Below, in pieces: positions 1 to 6,671 of a stretch of DNA of 10,042 nucleotides (positions are counted from its first letter, which is position 1; the number at the start of each line of letters is the position of its first letter). Source of the DNA: Streptosporangiaceae bacterium (lineage in GTDB: Bacteria; Actinomycetota; Actinomycetes; Streptosporangiales; Streptosporangiaceae); NCBI GenBank assembly GCA_030040815.1, contig JASHSZ010000242.1, forward strand, positions 1-10,042. Reading direction: 5' to 3'. Under the pieces are notes generated by a model. That model made no database searches and was not told where the DNA came from. It worked only from the letters and a program-made list of their open reading frames with translations. The position numbers and the translations under genes are program-made.

Positions 1-387
1 AGCGCCGCCCGCCGGACGATCGACTCCGGTCCCGGCGCCGGTGACCCTGCGGTCCGCGAGGCCGCGGAAACGCTGGCGGTGATGCTGTCGCTGTTCGCGC
101 CATACACGGCCGAGGAGTGCTGGGAGATCCTCGGGCACGAGCCGTCGGTCGCCCGGGCGGGCTGGCCGATCGCCGACCCGGCGCTCTTGGTCCAGGAGAC
201 GGTTACCTGCGTCGTCCAGGTTGACGGCAAGGTCCGGGACAGGCTCGACGTGCCGGTCTCGATCGGACCGGACGAACTGCGCGCGCGCGCTCTGGCGAGT
301 GCTCCGGCCGAGCGGGCACTGGCGGGACGCGGTATCCGCACGGTGATCGTCCGGGCGCCGAAGCTGGTGAACATCGTGTCGGCCTAA
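1..387 (+). CDS. leuS: Leucyl-tRNA synthetase, C-terminal end (5' truncated by window)
   Basis: Frame +1 is open from base 1 to the TAA at 385-387, giving the last 128 residues of a class Ia aminoacyl-tRNA synthetase that charges tRNA-Leu in the cytoplasm. The reading begins inside the helical anticodon-binding domain ([20 protein letters not shown], a typical LeuRS segment with the conserved Ala-Pro and a Trp). It continues into the small C-terminal domain, with [15 protein letters not shown] and the ending [12 protein letters not shown], which matches the usual LeuRS terminus (V.gklvNiVv). Catalytic HIGH and KMSKS motifs and the editing domain lie outside the window. An internal ATG at 79 is not the true start because the frame upstream is also LeuRS-like. 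The gene converges on lexA, with a strong hairpin between them. Identification is by recognised family sequence; nothing looks degraded. Confidence 0.93.
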   Translation, partial: SAARRTIDSGPGAGDPAVREAAETLAVMLSLFAPYTAEECWEILGHEPSVARAGWPIADPALLVQETVTCVVQVDGKVRDRLDVPVSIGPDELRARALASAPAERALAGRGIRTVIVRAPKLVNIVSA

Positions 388-405
388 TCGCGTCGACCCG
401 CGACG

Positions 406-450
406 GCCCCTCGCAGACCGGCTAGCTTCGGCGGCCGGCCTGCGAGGGGC
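406..450. terminator. Bidirectional hairpin terminator between leuS and lexA
   Basis: A perfect 11-bp inverted repeat (406-416 GCCCCTCGCAG paired with 440-450) encloses a loop that forms a further 5-bp stem (418-422 with 434-438). It sits 18 bases after the leuS stop and 46 bases beyond the lexA stop, between convergent genes, so it can serve both. It has no clear T-tract, which is common for actinobacterial terminators. Confidence 0.75.
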
Positions 451-496
451 TGAAGCGCCGGGCGGGCCCGTTCCCTGAATGGTTGACGCGCACTTC

Positions 497-1318
497 TCAG
501 ACCCGCCGCAGCACCGCCACGACCTTGCCGAGAATCTCCGCATGGTCGCCGGGAATAGGCGTGTACGCAGGGTTATGCGGCATTAGCCAAATGTGCTCAG
601 CGGCGCGCTTGAACGTCTTGACGGTCGCCTCGCCTTCCAGCATCGCCGCGACGATGTCGCCGTTCTCCGCGACCGGCTGCTGGCGCACGACGACCCAGTC
701 CCCGTCCGCGATCGCGGCATTGATCATCGAGTCGCCGACAACCTTGAGCAGGAACAGGGTGCCCTCGCCGACGATCTGCCTGGGCAGCGGGAAGATGTCC
801 TCGATTGACTCCTCGGCGAGGATCGGGCCGCCTGCCGCGATCCGGCCGACAAGAGGCACGTAGGCGGCCTCCTGCGACGCGATGTCCATCGGCGAGTCGT
901 CCTCGGGGCCTGGCTCGGGCCGCACCGCGGGGTGGCCAGGAAGGCGTACTTCCACGGTGCGCGGTCGGCCGGCGTCGCGGCGCAGGTAGCCCTTCGCCTG
1001 CAGCGTCGACAACTGATACGAGACGCTTGAGGTGCTCGTCAGGCCGACAGCCTCGCCGATCTCGCGCATCGACGGCGGATATCCCCGGCGCTGCACCGAA
1101 TCCCGGATGACCTGCAGGACCTTGCGCTGCCGCCAGGTCAGCACGTGACCGGGATCCGGCTTGTCCGGGACGTCAGTCACGACAGCGGGCACGCTGCCCT
1201 TAGGTCGGCGTCCTGGCTTGCCGCGCGGACGACCGGCCAGCCCGGAATCGGTGTCAGTCAGCCTGGTGTCGGTTGCCGAGGCCCGGCGTGCCCCGTCATC
1301 GCTGGTCGCATCGCTCAT
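497..1318 (-). CDS. lexA: LexA SOS-response repressor
   Basis: A 273-residue transcriptional repressor of DNA-damage genes, inactivated by RecA-stimulated self-cleavage. The winged HTH DNA-binding domain spans about residues 60-125 ([20 protein letters not shown], then [19 protein letters not shown]). The S24 peptidase-like domain follows. The Ala-Gly cleavage bond is in GRIAAGGPI (A162-G163), the catalytic Ser is S197 in VVGDSMI, and the catalytic Lys is K234 in EATVKTF. The A-to-S spacing of 35 and the S-to-K spacing of 37 equal those of E. coli LexA. ATG 1318 is preferred because GGAGGT (1324-1329) lies 5 bases upstream; the longer frame from 1426 has no Shine-Dalgarno sequence and would start inside the LexA box. 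The N-terminal extension is long and Arg/Pro-rich, with GRPRGKP and GRRPKGS (residues 29-42). The gene diverges from a LysM gene and is probably autoregulated through the box at 1423-1438. Confidence 0.96.
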   Translation of the reverse strand: MSDATSDDGARRASATDTRLTDTDSGLAGRPRGKPGRRPKGSVPAVVTDVPDKPDPGHVLTWRQRKVLQVIRDSVQRRGYPPSMREIGEAVGLTSTSSVSYQLSTLQAKGYLRRDAGRPRTVEVRLPGHPAVRPEPGPEDDSPMDIASQEAAYVPLVGRIAAGGPILAEESIEDIFPLPRQIVGEGTLFLLKVVGDSMINAAIADGDWVVVRQQPVAENGDIVAAMLEGEATVKTFKRAAEHIWLMPHNPAYTPIPGDHAEILGKVVAVLRRV

Positions 1319-1422
1319 CTCAGACCTCCGGTTCGGTTCGATACGGACGGCCGTGTCGACCGAGCCACTGCGGCCGAGCGAGCCGTCCCCGAAGCAGACG
1401 TTAATGGTTTCTAGCCAGGATC

Positions 1423-1438
1423 TCAAACATCTGTTCGA
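1423..1438 (-). promoter_or_regulatory. LexA (SOS) box upstream of lexA
   Basis: TCAAACATCTGTTCGA matches the actinobacterial SOS box TCGAAC-N4-GTTCGA at 11 of 12 defined positions. It lies about 105 bp upstream of the lexA start codon, in the leader or promoter, as expected for LexA autoregulation. Confidence 0.8.
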
Positions 1439-1486
1439 CGCGCCGTAAAAATGTCGTACCCCCGCGATAAGACACTACCGTATACC

Positions 1487-1509
1487 CGTTCGATCGAACG
1501 AGAATGCGA
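1487..1509. promoter_or_regulatory. Palindrome CGTTCGATCGAACG and overlapping candidate LexA box
   Basis: Bases 1487-1500 are a perfect 14-bp palindrome built from SOS half-sites in the inverted order (GTTCGA followed by TCGAAC). The right half also begins TCGAACGAGAATGCGA (1494-1509), which fits TCGAAC-N4-GTTCGA at 10 of 12 positions. It lies midway in the divergent lexA / LysM region. It could be a third LexA site or a degenerate remnant. Confidence 0.4.
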
Positions 1510-1525
1510 TAGAACAGAGGTACTA

Positions 1526-1541
1526 TCGAACTGTCATTCGT
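1526..1541 (+). promoter_or_regulatory. LexA (SOS) box upstream of LysM gene
   Basis: TCGAACTGTCATTCGT matches the consensus SOS box at 10 of 12 positions. It ends 15 bases before the LysM gene start codon and directly precedes its ribosome binding site (GGAGG, 1546-1550). It also follows a -10-like TACTAT at 1521-1526. A LexA dimer here would block transcription, predicting induction of the LysM gene on DNA damage. Confidence 0.65.
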
Positions 1542-1556
1542 AGATGGAGGGCTGGG

Positions 1557-2138
1557 ATGAGCGCACTGCGCGCGATCGAGGCGGCGGTCGTCGACGGACC
1601 AGAGCCTGCGGCGCCAGACATGCCTGTACAGCAGTCGGCTCGGGGGGCACTCCGGCTCGTCCGGCAGCCCGAGACAGCAGAGGTGAGCGGGGCGGCCGGG
1701 CCGGGCGCCGACCGGGTCGAGCCGCGCTCTAGTTCGATTCAGAAGGCGGCGCGCGCACCGCTCGCGGACCCGGTTCTCCTCCCATCGGCCGTGATCTCGC
1801 CGCGGCCGCACGCGGCGCCCTGGCCGGCCCCGCTGCGACTGACCCGGCGGGGGAGGATGGTGGTCGCCACCCTCGTCGTGACCGTGATCGCCGCTCTCGG
1901 ACTTGTGATCGCCCTGGCCGCAGCGGGCGGCGCTCAGGCGGCCAGTCCCGGTGGGCCAGGCGCGGGCCATCAGGGCATGCACGAGATCGTCGTGCGCTCC
2001 GGCCAGACGCTGTGGTCGATTGCCTCGGCCGCCGAGCCCACGGCTAATCCGCTCCTGGTCGTGCAGCAGATCATGGCCGCGAACGGGATGACCAACGCTG
2101 ACCTCGCTGCGGGTCAGCTGCTGTGGGTTCCGCGGTGA
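1557..2138 (+). CDS. Membrane-anchored LysM protein, probable SOS-induced cell-division/cell-wall factor (Rv2719c/ChiZ/DivS-like)
   Basis: A 193-residue protein. Residues 1-95 are a Pro/Ala/Arg-rich, probably disordered cytoplasmic segment. After the basic stretch RLTRRGR (94-100) comes one transmembrane helix (about 101-123), so the protein should sit N-in, C-out. A short Gly/Ala linker leads to a single LysM peptidoglycan-binding domain (142-193: HEIVVRSGQTLWSIA through AGQLLWVPR). ATG 1557 has GGAGG 6 bases upstream. Its position divergent from lexA and before nrdR, with a LexA box at its promoter, matches the mycobacterial Rv2719c (ChiZ) and corynebacterial DivS arrangement. Those SOS proteins delay division by acting at the septal wall. 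No catalytic hydrolase domain is visible here, so enzymatic activity should not be assumed. Architecture is certain; the division-inhibitor role is inferred from context. Confidence 0.85.
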   Translation: MSALRAIEAAVVDGPEPAAPDMPVQQSARGALRLVRQPETAEVSGAAGPGADRVEPRSSSIQKAARAPLADPVLLPSAVISPRPHAAPWPAPLRLTRRGRMVVATLVVTVIAALGLVIALAAAGGAQAASPGGPGAGHQGMHEIVVRSGQTLWSIASAAEPTANPLLVVQQIMAANGMTNADLAAGQLLWVPR

Positions 2139-2153
2139 CCGAGCTGGCTCGGT
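2138..2153 (+). terminator. Hairpin directly after LysM gene stop
   Basis: ACCGAGC-TG-GCTCGGT is a perfect inverted repeat beginning on the last base of the stop codon. It may end the LysM transcript or stabilise its 3' end. It has no T-tract. Confidence 0.45.
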
Positions 2154-2164
2154 GCCCGGCCCGC

Positions 2165-2220
2165 ACGACACGCCGGCGGGTCCGCGAATTTTCGCCGCTG
2201 CTTGTCCGCCGGCGTGCCGT
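2165..2220 (+). terminator. Second long hairpin before nrdR promoter
   Basis: CACGCCGGCGG (2169-2179) is perfectly complementary to 2206-2216. The stem extends outward by three more pairs after one mismatch (ACG 2165-2167 with CGT 2218-2220). The loop is 26 nt. It lies between the LysM gene and the nrdR promoter and probably separates the two transcription units. It could also be a protein-binding dyad. Confidence 0.5.
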
Positions 2221-2274
2221 CTACCTGCGGCTTCGCGGCTACGGACGGCAATTTGCCAACCGCGGCCGGGTGGA

Positions 2275-2290
2275 CCACAATATCTAGTAG
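2275..2290. promoter_or_regulatory. NrdR box 1
   Basis: The core CAATATCTAG (2278-2287) fits the NrdR box core CWATATATWG at 9 of 10 positions. It is the upstream member of a pair whose cores are 32 bp apart (about three helical turns), as is known for NrdR-controlled RNR promoters. Confidence 0.7.
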
Positions 2291-2318
2291 TTGCAGGCGT
2301 GTAATTTTCCTATAACTT
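2291..2318 (+). promoter_or_regulatory. Probable nrdR-nrdJ promoter
   Basis: TTGCAG (2291-2296) as -35 and TAACTT (2313-2318) as -10 are separated by 16 bp; TATAAC at 2311-2316 is an alternative -10. The elements lie between and inside the two NrdR boxes, so NrdR binding would occlude RNA polymerase. Prediction by eye only. Confidence 0.45.
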
Positions 2319-2322
2319 GTGC
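2307..2322. promoter_or_regulatory. NrdR box 2
   Basis: The core CTATAACTTG (2310-2319) fits CWATATATWG at 8 of 10 positions. It overlaps the probable -10 of nrdR and is separated from box 1 by 16 bp, the usual NrdR tandem arrangement. Confidence 0.65.
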
Positions 2323-2377
2323 TCACGGAGCATTGGGCTCACGTGGATGCCACATCGGTGTGACGGGAGGTGATCGC

Positions 2378-2920
2378 ATGTACTGCCCGTACTGCAGGCA
2401 TCAGGACACCCGCGTCATCGATAGCCGGACGGCCGACGACGGCGTCGCGATCCGCCGTCGCCGGGCGTGCCCGGCCTGCGGTCGCCGATTCACCACGCAG
2501 GAGACGGTCATCCTGACTGTCGCCAAGCGCAGTGGCGCCACCGAGCCATTCAACCGGGACAAGATCGTTCGCGGCGTTCGCCGCGCCTGCCAGGGCAGGC
2601 CTGTCAGCGAGGATCAGCTTGCGCTGCTGGCCCAGCAGGTGGAGGACGTGATCAGGAGCCGTGGCAGCGGCGAGATCCCGTCGCAGGAGATCGGCCTCGC
2701 CATCCTGGGGCCGCTGCGCGATCTGGACGAGGTTGCCTACCTCCGATTCGCCTCGGTGTACCGCGGGTTCGAGTCGGTGGCGGACTTCGAGGAAGAGATC
2801 GCCGCGCTCCGCTCGGCGCACCTGGACGACTGGGGCGCTGAAGACGTCGAGCTGATCACTGGCGAGGCGGGTGCTGGTCCGGAGTCGGCGCGCCGCCGAC
2901 CTCCGGGCGCCGGCACCTGA
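2378..2920 (+). CDS. nrdR: NrdR, dNTP-sensing repressor of ribonucleotide reductase genes
   Basis: A 180-residue transcriptional repressor that senses ATP/dATP and shuts RNR genes when dNTPs are plentiful. The N-terminal zinc ribbon has Cys pairs at 3/6 (MYCPYC) and 31/34 ([12 protein letters not shown]), with the family signature DSR (15-17) and the basic RRRR between them. An ATP-cone follows from about residue 46 to 136 ([19 protein letters not shown] through [11 protein letters not shown]). The C-terminal 40 residues are variable and Pro/Gly-rich. ATG 2378 is chosen because MYCPYC is the conserved NrdR start and GGGAGGTG lies 5-12 bases upstream; the frame extends 29 codons further with no family similarity. 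The gene sits upstream of nrdJ on the same strand with 117 bp between them, and two NrdR boxes precede it, so it should repress itself and nrdJ. Confidence 0.97.
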   Translation: MYCPYCRHQDTRVIDSRTADDGVAIRRRRACPACGRRFTTQETVILTVAKRSGATEPFNRDKIVRGVRRACQGRPVSEDQLALLAQQVEDVIRSRGSGEIPSQEIGLAILGPLRDLDEVAYLRFASVYRGFESVADFEEEIAALRSAHLDDWGAEDVELITGEAGAGPESARRRPPGAGT

Positions 2921-2977
2921 CCAGGAACGAGACGGCGCCGCAGACAGAGCTAGATCGCTGGAAGTCACCTATTGGCT

Positions 2978-3019
2978 AGCGGGCCTCGCGGCCCAGCTAC
3001 CGGGTCCTGACAGGACCCG
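2978..3019 (+). promoter_or_regulatory. Two tandem hairpins just upstream of nrdJ ribosome binding site
   Basis: GGGCC-TCGC-GGCCC (2981-2994), flanked by AGC/GCT, is followed after 6 bases by CGGGTCCT-GAC-AGGACCCG (3001-3019). The second hairpin ends 2 bases before the purine-rich Shine-Dalgarno stretch (GAAGGGGGAGAGGG, 3021-3034). It lies in the 117-bp nrdR-nrdJ gap, where no NrdR box is visible. Possible roles are partial termination, RNA processing or translational control separating nrdR and nrdJ levels. Confidence 0.5.
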
Positions 3020-3037
3020 CGAAGGGGGAGAGGGCAG

Positions 3038-6000
3038 ATGACCGAGACGACGAGCGGGGCAGCGTCGCAGGGCCGCAGCAAGCGAGCCAAGGGGCTGACC
3101 CTGCGCCGGATCCTTACCCGCGACGGCGTCCACCCCTATGACGAGGTGACCTGGGAGCGCCGCGACGTGCTGATGACGAACTGGCGCGACGGCTCGGTCA
3201 ACTTCGAGCAGCGCGGCGTCGAGTTCCCGGACTTCTGGTCGGTCAACGCGGCGAACATCGTGACGACCAAGTACTTCCGCGGCGCGCTCGGCACACCGCA
3301 GCGCGAGTGGAGCCTCAAGCAGCTTGTCGACCGGGTCGTCGGGACCTACGGCGCGGCCGGCCGCGAGCACGGCTATTTCGCGACCGAGCAGGATGCCGAG
3401 ATCTTCGAGCACGAGCTCACATACGCGCTGATCCACCAGATGTTCAGCTTCAACTCCCCGGTCTGGTTCAACGTCGGCACCACATCGGCCCAGCAAGTCT
3501 CGGCGTGCCAGCCGTACGACGCGCTCGTGAGCACGCCGGTCGGCCTGGTGCCCATCGGTAAGCTCGCCGAGGACGAGGCGGTCGGCACGAAGGTCTATGA
3601 CGCGCACGGGATTACGCGGATCGTGGCGACCAAGGCCAACGGCGTCAAGGACGTGCTGCGTCTGCACACCACCGCGGGCAACGTGCTTGACGTGACCGCC
3701 GACCATCTCGTCTGGCGAGCCGCCGACCTGGAAGCCGGCGAGTTCACGGTGGCCGGTTTCCTGCGCCCAGGCGACCACCTGCTGCACGTCCACCCGGAGG
3801 TCGGCGGGTCGGACCGGTCGCTACTGGACATCAGCAAGATCGAGAAGCTCGGAGCTATGGATGTCTACGACATCCAGACCGAAAGCGGCGAGTATCTCTC
3901 GGGCAACGTGCGTGTCCACAACTGCTTCATCCTCGCCGTCGACGACACGATGGACTCCATCCTGGACTGGTACAAGGAGGAAGGTCTGATCTTCAAGGGC
4001 GGGTCGGGCGCTGGCGTCAACCTGTCCCGGATTCGCTCCAGCAAGGAGCTGCTGACCTCCGGTGGTACGGCCAGTGGTCCTGTTTCGTTCATGCGCGGAG
4101 CCGACGCGTCGGCCGGGACTATCAAGTCCGGCGGCGCGACCCGGCGGGCAGCGAAAATGGTCGTCCTCGACGTGGATCACCCTGACATCGAGGAGTTCAT
4201 CGAGACCAAGGCGCGCGAGGAAGCGAAGGTGCGGGTCCTCCGCGATGCGGGCTTCGACATGGACCTCGGCGGTAAGGACATCTACAGCGTTCAGTACCAG
4301 AACGCCAATAACTCGGTCCGTGTCTCCGACGAGTTCATGCGCGCGGTGGAGTCGGGCAAGACCTTCGAGCTCGCCGCCCGCACGACTGGCGAGCCGATCG
4401 CCCAGGTCAACGCCAAGGATCTGTTCCGCAAGATAGCGCAAGCGGCGTGGGAGTGCGCGGACCCCGGTATTCAGTACGACGGCACCATCAACGACTGGCA
4501 TACCTGCCCAGAATCCGGACGTATCACCGCAAGTAACCCGTGCAGTGAGTTTGTGCACCTGGATAACTCGTCGTGCAACCTGGCCAGCATCAACCTGCTG
4601 AAGTTCCTGCGCGACGACGACACGTTCGACGTGGAGAAGTTCGAGCGGCTCACCGAGCTCGTCATCACCGCGATGGACATCTCGATCTGCTTCGCGGACT
4701 TCCCAACCGAGAAGATCACGACTGTTACGCGTGCCTTCCGCCAACTCGGCATCGGGTACGCGAACCTCGGTGCGCTGCTCATGGCGACCGGACACGCCTA
4801 CGACTCCGAAGGCGGGCGGGCCATCGCTGCCGCCATCACGTCGCTCATGACCGGTGTCGCGTACCGGCGCTCCACCGAGCTGGCGGCGATAACCGGGCCG
4901 TACGACGGCTACGCGCGGAACGCATCAGCGCACAAGCGCGTCATGGCCAAGCACGCGACGGCGAGCGCGTCAATTCGCCCGCTGGGACGTATCGACACGC
5001 CTGTCCTCTCGGCCGCCAACAAGGCCTGGCAGCAGTGCCTTGCGCTGGGTGAGAAAAACGGCTACCGAAACTCCCAAGCCTCACTATTGGCGCCGACAGG
5101 AACAATCGGACTTATGATGGATTGCGACACGACTGGCATTGAACCGGACCTCGCATTGGTCAAGTTCAAGAAGCTGGTCGGTGGCGGTTCGATGCAGATC
5201 GTCAACCAGACGGTGCCACGCGCCCTCAAGAACCTCGGCTATCAGGCCGAGCAGATCGAGGCGATCGTCGAGTACATCAGCGAGCACGGTCACGTCGTCA
5301 ACGCTCCGGTCCTGCGGCCCGAGCACTACGAGGTGTTCGACTGCGCGATGGGCGAGAGGGCGATCAGCCCGATGGGCCACGTGCGCATGCTCGCGGCGGT
5401 CCAGCCCTTGCTCAGCGGTTCTGTCTCGAAGACTGTCAACATGCCGGAGAGCGCGACGGTCGAGGACATCGAGAAGATCTACTTCGAAGGCTGGACTCTC
5501 GGCCTGAAGGCACTCGCGATCTACCGGGACAACTGCAAGGTCGGCCAGCCGCTGTCGGTCGCGAAGAAGAAGACCGAGGAGGCACCCGCGCCGACGTCAC
5601 CGCACGAGGTCCGGCCAGTGCGGCGGCGGCTACCCAAGCAGCGGTCCGCGACGGTCACGAGGTTCTCGGTGGCGGGCTCCGAGGGATACATGACGGCGTC
5701 GAGTTATCCGGACGACGGCATCGGCGAGGTGTTCCTCAAGCTCGGCAAGCAGGGCTCGACACTGGCCGGTGTGATGGATGCCTTCTCGATAGCCATCTCG
5801 GTGGGCCTGCAGTACGGCATACCCCTCGAGTCGTACGTGCGGAAGTTTACGAACATGCGGTTCGAGCCCGCGGGCATCACCGACGACCCGGACATCAGGA
5901 TGTCCAGCTCCGTGATGGATTACATCTTCCGCCGACTGGCGCTGGATTATCTGCCCTACGAGGAGCGCACTGAGCTAGGGATCCTCACCACCGACGAGCG

Positions 6001-6298
6001 TACGGCACAGCTCAACGGGGAAGAGTCGGCCGGATCGGCCGACGACCTGGATCCGGAGGAGCTGGCACAGTCCGCGGCGGTGGAACGCGCCCGGCCAGCC
6101 CGCCCGCAAACGGCCGAGCTGCCACCGGTTCCAGCCGTCCCGGCCCCTGGCGCGCCGGCCAGCACGACCGAGCTCATCGAGTCGCAGCAGGGCAGGGTAG
6201 CCGACGCTCCGCTGTGCCTGACCTGCGGCTCGAAGATGCGCCCGGCCGGCAGCTGCTACGTCTGCGAGGGCTGTGGCTCCACCAGCGGCTGCAGCTAA
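3038..6298 (+). CDS. nrdJ: Class II (adenosylcobalamin-dependent) ribonucleotide reductase with in-frame mini-intein
   Basis: A 1086-residue precursor that becomes 947 residues after removal of the intein at 157-295. It reduces ribonucleotides to deoxyribonucleotides using a B12-generated thiyl radical and needs no second subunit or oxygen. The N-terminal region (1-156) lacks an ATP-cone. In the catalytic barrel, C296 (CFILAVDD) should be one redox cysteine. SNPCSE supplies the thiyl-radical C502 with N500 and E504, and SSCNLASINL supplies the second redox cysteine C513, 11 residues on as in Thermotoga NrdJ. APTGTIG (685-691) is the phosphate-binding loop. Residues about 870-970 form the C-terminal TSCPD domain. 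A Pro/Ala-rich linker (about 1015-1045) leads to a Cys-rich tail (C1060, C1063, C1073, C1076, C1079, C1085) that probably relays electrons from thioredoxin. ATG 3038 follows a strong purine-rich ribosome binding site. It lies downstream of nrdR and should be repressed by it. Confidence 0.97.
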   Translation: MTETTSGAASQGRSKRAKGLTLRRILTRDGVHPYDEVTWERRDVLMTNWRDGSVNFEQRGVEFPDFWSVNAANIVTTKYFRGALGTPQREWSLKQLVDRVVGTYGAAGREHGYFATEQDAEIFEHELTYALIHQMFSFNSPVWFNVGTTSAQQVSACQPYDALVSTPVGLVPIGKLAEDEAVGTKVYDAHGITRIVATKANGVKDVLRLHTTAGNVLDVTADHLVWRAADLEAGEFTVAGFLRPGDHLLHVHPEVGGSDRSLLDISKIEKLGAMDVYDIQTESGEYLSGNVRVHNCFILAVDDTMDSILDWYKEEGLIFKGGSGAGVNLSRIRSSKELLTSGGTASGPVSFMRGADASAGTIKSGGATRRAAKMVVLDVDHPDIEEFIETKAREEAKVRVLRDAGFDMDLGGKDIYSVQYQNANNSVRVSDEFMRAVESGKTFELAARTTGEPIAQVNAKDLFRKIAQAAWECADPGIQYDGTINDWHTCPESGRITASNPCSEFVHLDNSSCNLASINLLKFLRDDDTFDVEKFERLTELVITAMDISICFADFPTEKITTVTRAFRQLGIGYANLGALLMATGHAYDSEGGRAIAAAITSLMTGVAYRRSTELAAITGPYDGYARNASAHKRVMAKHATASASIRPLGRIDTPVLSAANKAWQQCLALGEKNGYRNSQASLLAPTGTIGLMMDCDTTGIEPDLALVKFKKLVGGGSMQIVNQTVPRALKNLGYQAEQIEAIVEYISEHGHVVNAPVLRPEHYEVFDCAMGERAISPMGHVRMLAAVQPLLSGSVSKTVNMPESATVEDIEKIYFEGWTLGLKALAIYRDNCKVGQPLSVAKKKTEEAPAPTSPHEVRPVRRRLPKQRSATVTRFSVAGSEGYMTASSYPDDGIGEVFLKLGKQGSTLAGVMDAFSIAISVGLQYGIPLESYVRKFTNMRFEPAGITDDPDIRMSSSVMDYIFRRLALDYLPYEERTELGILTTDERTAQLNGEESAGSADDLDPEELAQSAAVERARPARPQTAELPPVPAVPAPGAPASTTELIESQQGRVADAPLCLTCGSKMRPAGSCYVCEGCGSTSGCS
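3506..3922 (+). other. 139-residue mini-intein within NrdJ (no homing endonuclease)
   Basis: The reductase sequence breaks at VSA|C and resumes at CFILAVDDTMDSILDW. Between them are 139 residues with intein splicing blocks. Block A is CQPYDALVSTPVGLVPIGKL, with nucleophile C1 (residue 157). Block B is NVLDVTADHLVW, with the catalytic T-x-x-H (T64, H67 of the intein). Block F is MDVYDIQTESGEYLSGNV, followed by block G ending VHN, with penultimate His and terminal Asn. The +1 extein residue is C296. All residues for canonical class 1 splicing are present, and the frame is intact with no stop. Only about 30 residues lie between the N-terminal Hint half and block F, so there is no room for LAGLIDADG or HNH endonuclease blocks. 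The NrdJ family sequence closes perfectly (VSA-CFIL) when it is removed. From memory, RNR inteins are known in some actinomycetes including Frankia; I cannot say whether this one has been described. Confidence 0.95.
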
Positions 6299-6328
6299 AA
6301 ACGGGCGTCGTTCGACAAAGTTTCCCCA

Positions 6329-6370
6329 GCTCAGCAGGGGCGCTGCCGAGTAGCCGCGCCCCTGTTGAGC
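6329..6370 (+). terminator. nrdJ terminator hairpin
   Basis: GCTCAGCAGGGGCGC (6329-6343) pairs with GCGCCCCTGTTGAGC (6356-6370): 15 pairs including one G-U, with a 12-nt loop. It starts 31 bases after the nrdJ stop and lacks a T-tract. It is the strongest hairpin in the window. Confidence 0.82.
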
Positions 6371-6460
6371 GCCTATTGGGCGTCCCTGTTGCAAGGCAGG
6401 CAACCACCAGAACTGACCTGAGACTTCGAGCAGTTCAGCGGCCATTATCGAACGGCCATC

Positions 6461-6486
6461 ACGCGGGGGAGCAACGCGGGGAGCAA
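6461..6486. repeat. Tandem 12/13-bp repeat containing GGGGAGCAA in gene-free stretch 6371-6598
   Basis: ACGCGGGGGAGCA is followed directly by ACGCGGGGAGCA, so GGGGAGCAA occurs at 6466-6474 and 6478-6486. The same 9-mer occurs again as a close pair at 9594-9613, on the other side of the TetR/exporter module. The rest of 6371-6598 shows no coding, tRNA or other signal that I recognise. Confidence 0.6.
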
Positions 6487-6598
6487 GACGGAAGCTGTCA
6501 GGACTGCACGGTTTCGAACGAAGGGGCGCGCCGGAGGGCCTCAGCGGGCGATCGAGGCAACTGTGCTTGCCCTTCCAGTTGGCCAGGTTCCGGGCATC

Positions 6599-6622
6599 GC
6601 CGACGCGGTGGACCGAGTCGGC
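6599..6622 (-). terminator. Terminator hairpin downstream of the TetR-exporter operon
   Basis: GCCGAC (6599-6604) pairs with GTCGGC (6617-6622). Inside it, CGGT (6606-6609) pairs with ACCG (6612-6615) across one G/A mismatch. It lies 50 bases past the tetR-family stop on the minus strand and, with the nrdJ hairpin, closes two convergent units. Confidence 0.6.
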
Positions 6623-6671
6623 TGACCTGCTCGCCACCCTTCCCACCGTCCGGTCGGCTTTGGCAGCCGGA

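Noticed and set aside
1319..1426. Longer lexA frame starting at ATG 1426
   Set aside because: It has no ribosome binding site, the start codon lies inside the LexA box, and the added residues show no LexA similarity. GGAGGT precedes ATG 1318.
2291..2377. Extended nrdR frame from 2291
   Set aside because: It overlaps the promoter and NrdR box 2. NrdR proteins begin with M.CP.C, which matches ATG 2378.
2139..2377. Cobalamin riboswitch before the nrdR-nrdJ unit
   Set aside because: A B12-dependent enzyme made this worth checking, but no B12-box-like conserved core was seen. The region is explained by hairpins, NrdR boxes and a promoter.
3506..3922. Homing endonuclease inside the intein
   Set aside because: Only about 30 residues separate the two splicing halves, and no LAGLIDADG or HNH motif is present.
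3821..4795. Long minus-strand open frame opposite nrdJ (324 codons), and similar frames elsewhere
   Set aside because: It is a shadow of high-GC codon bias in nrdJ, with no family resemblance and no ribosome binding site.
6447..6520. TCGAAC motifs near 6448 and 6510 as further LexA boxes
   Set aside because: Only the left half-site matches. The second half is absent at the required spacing.
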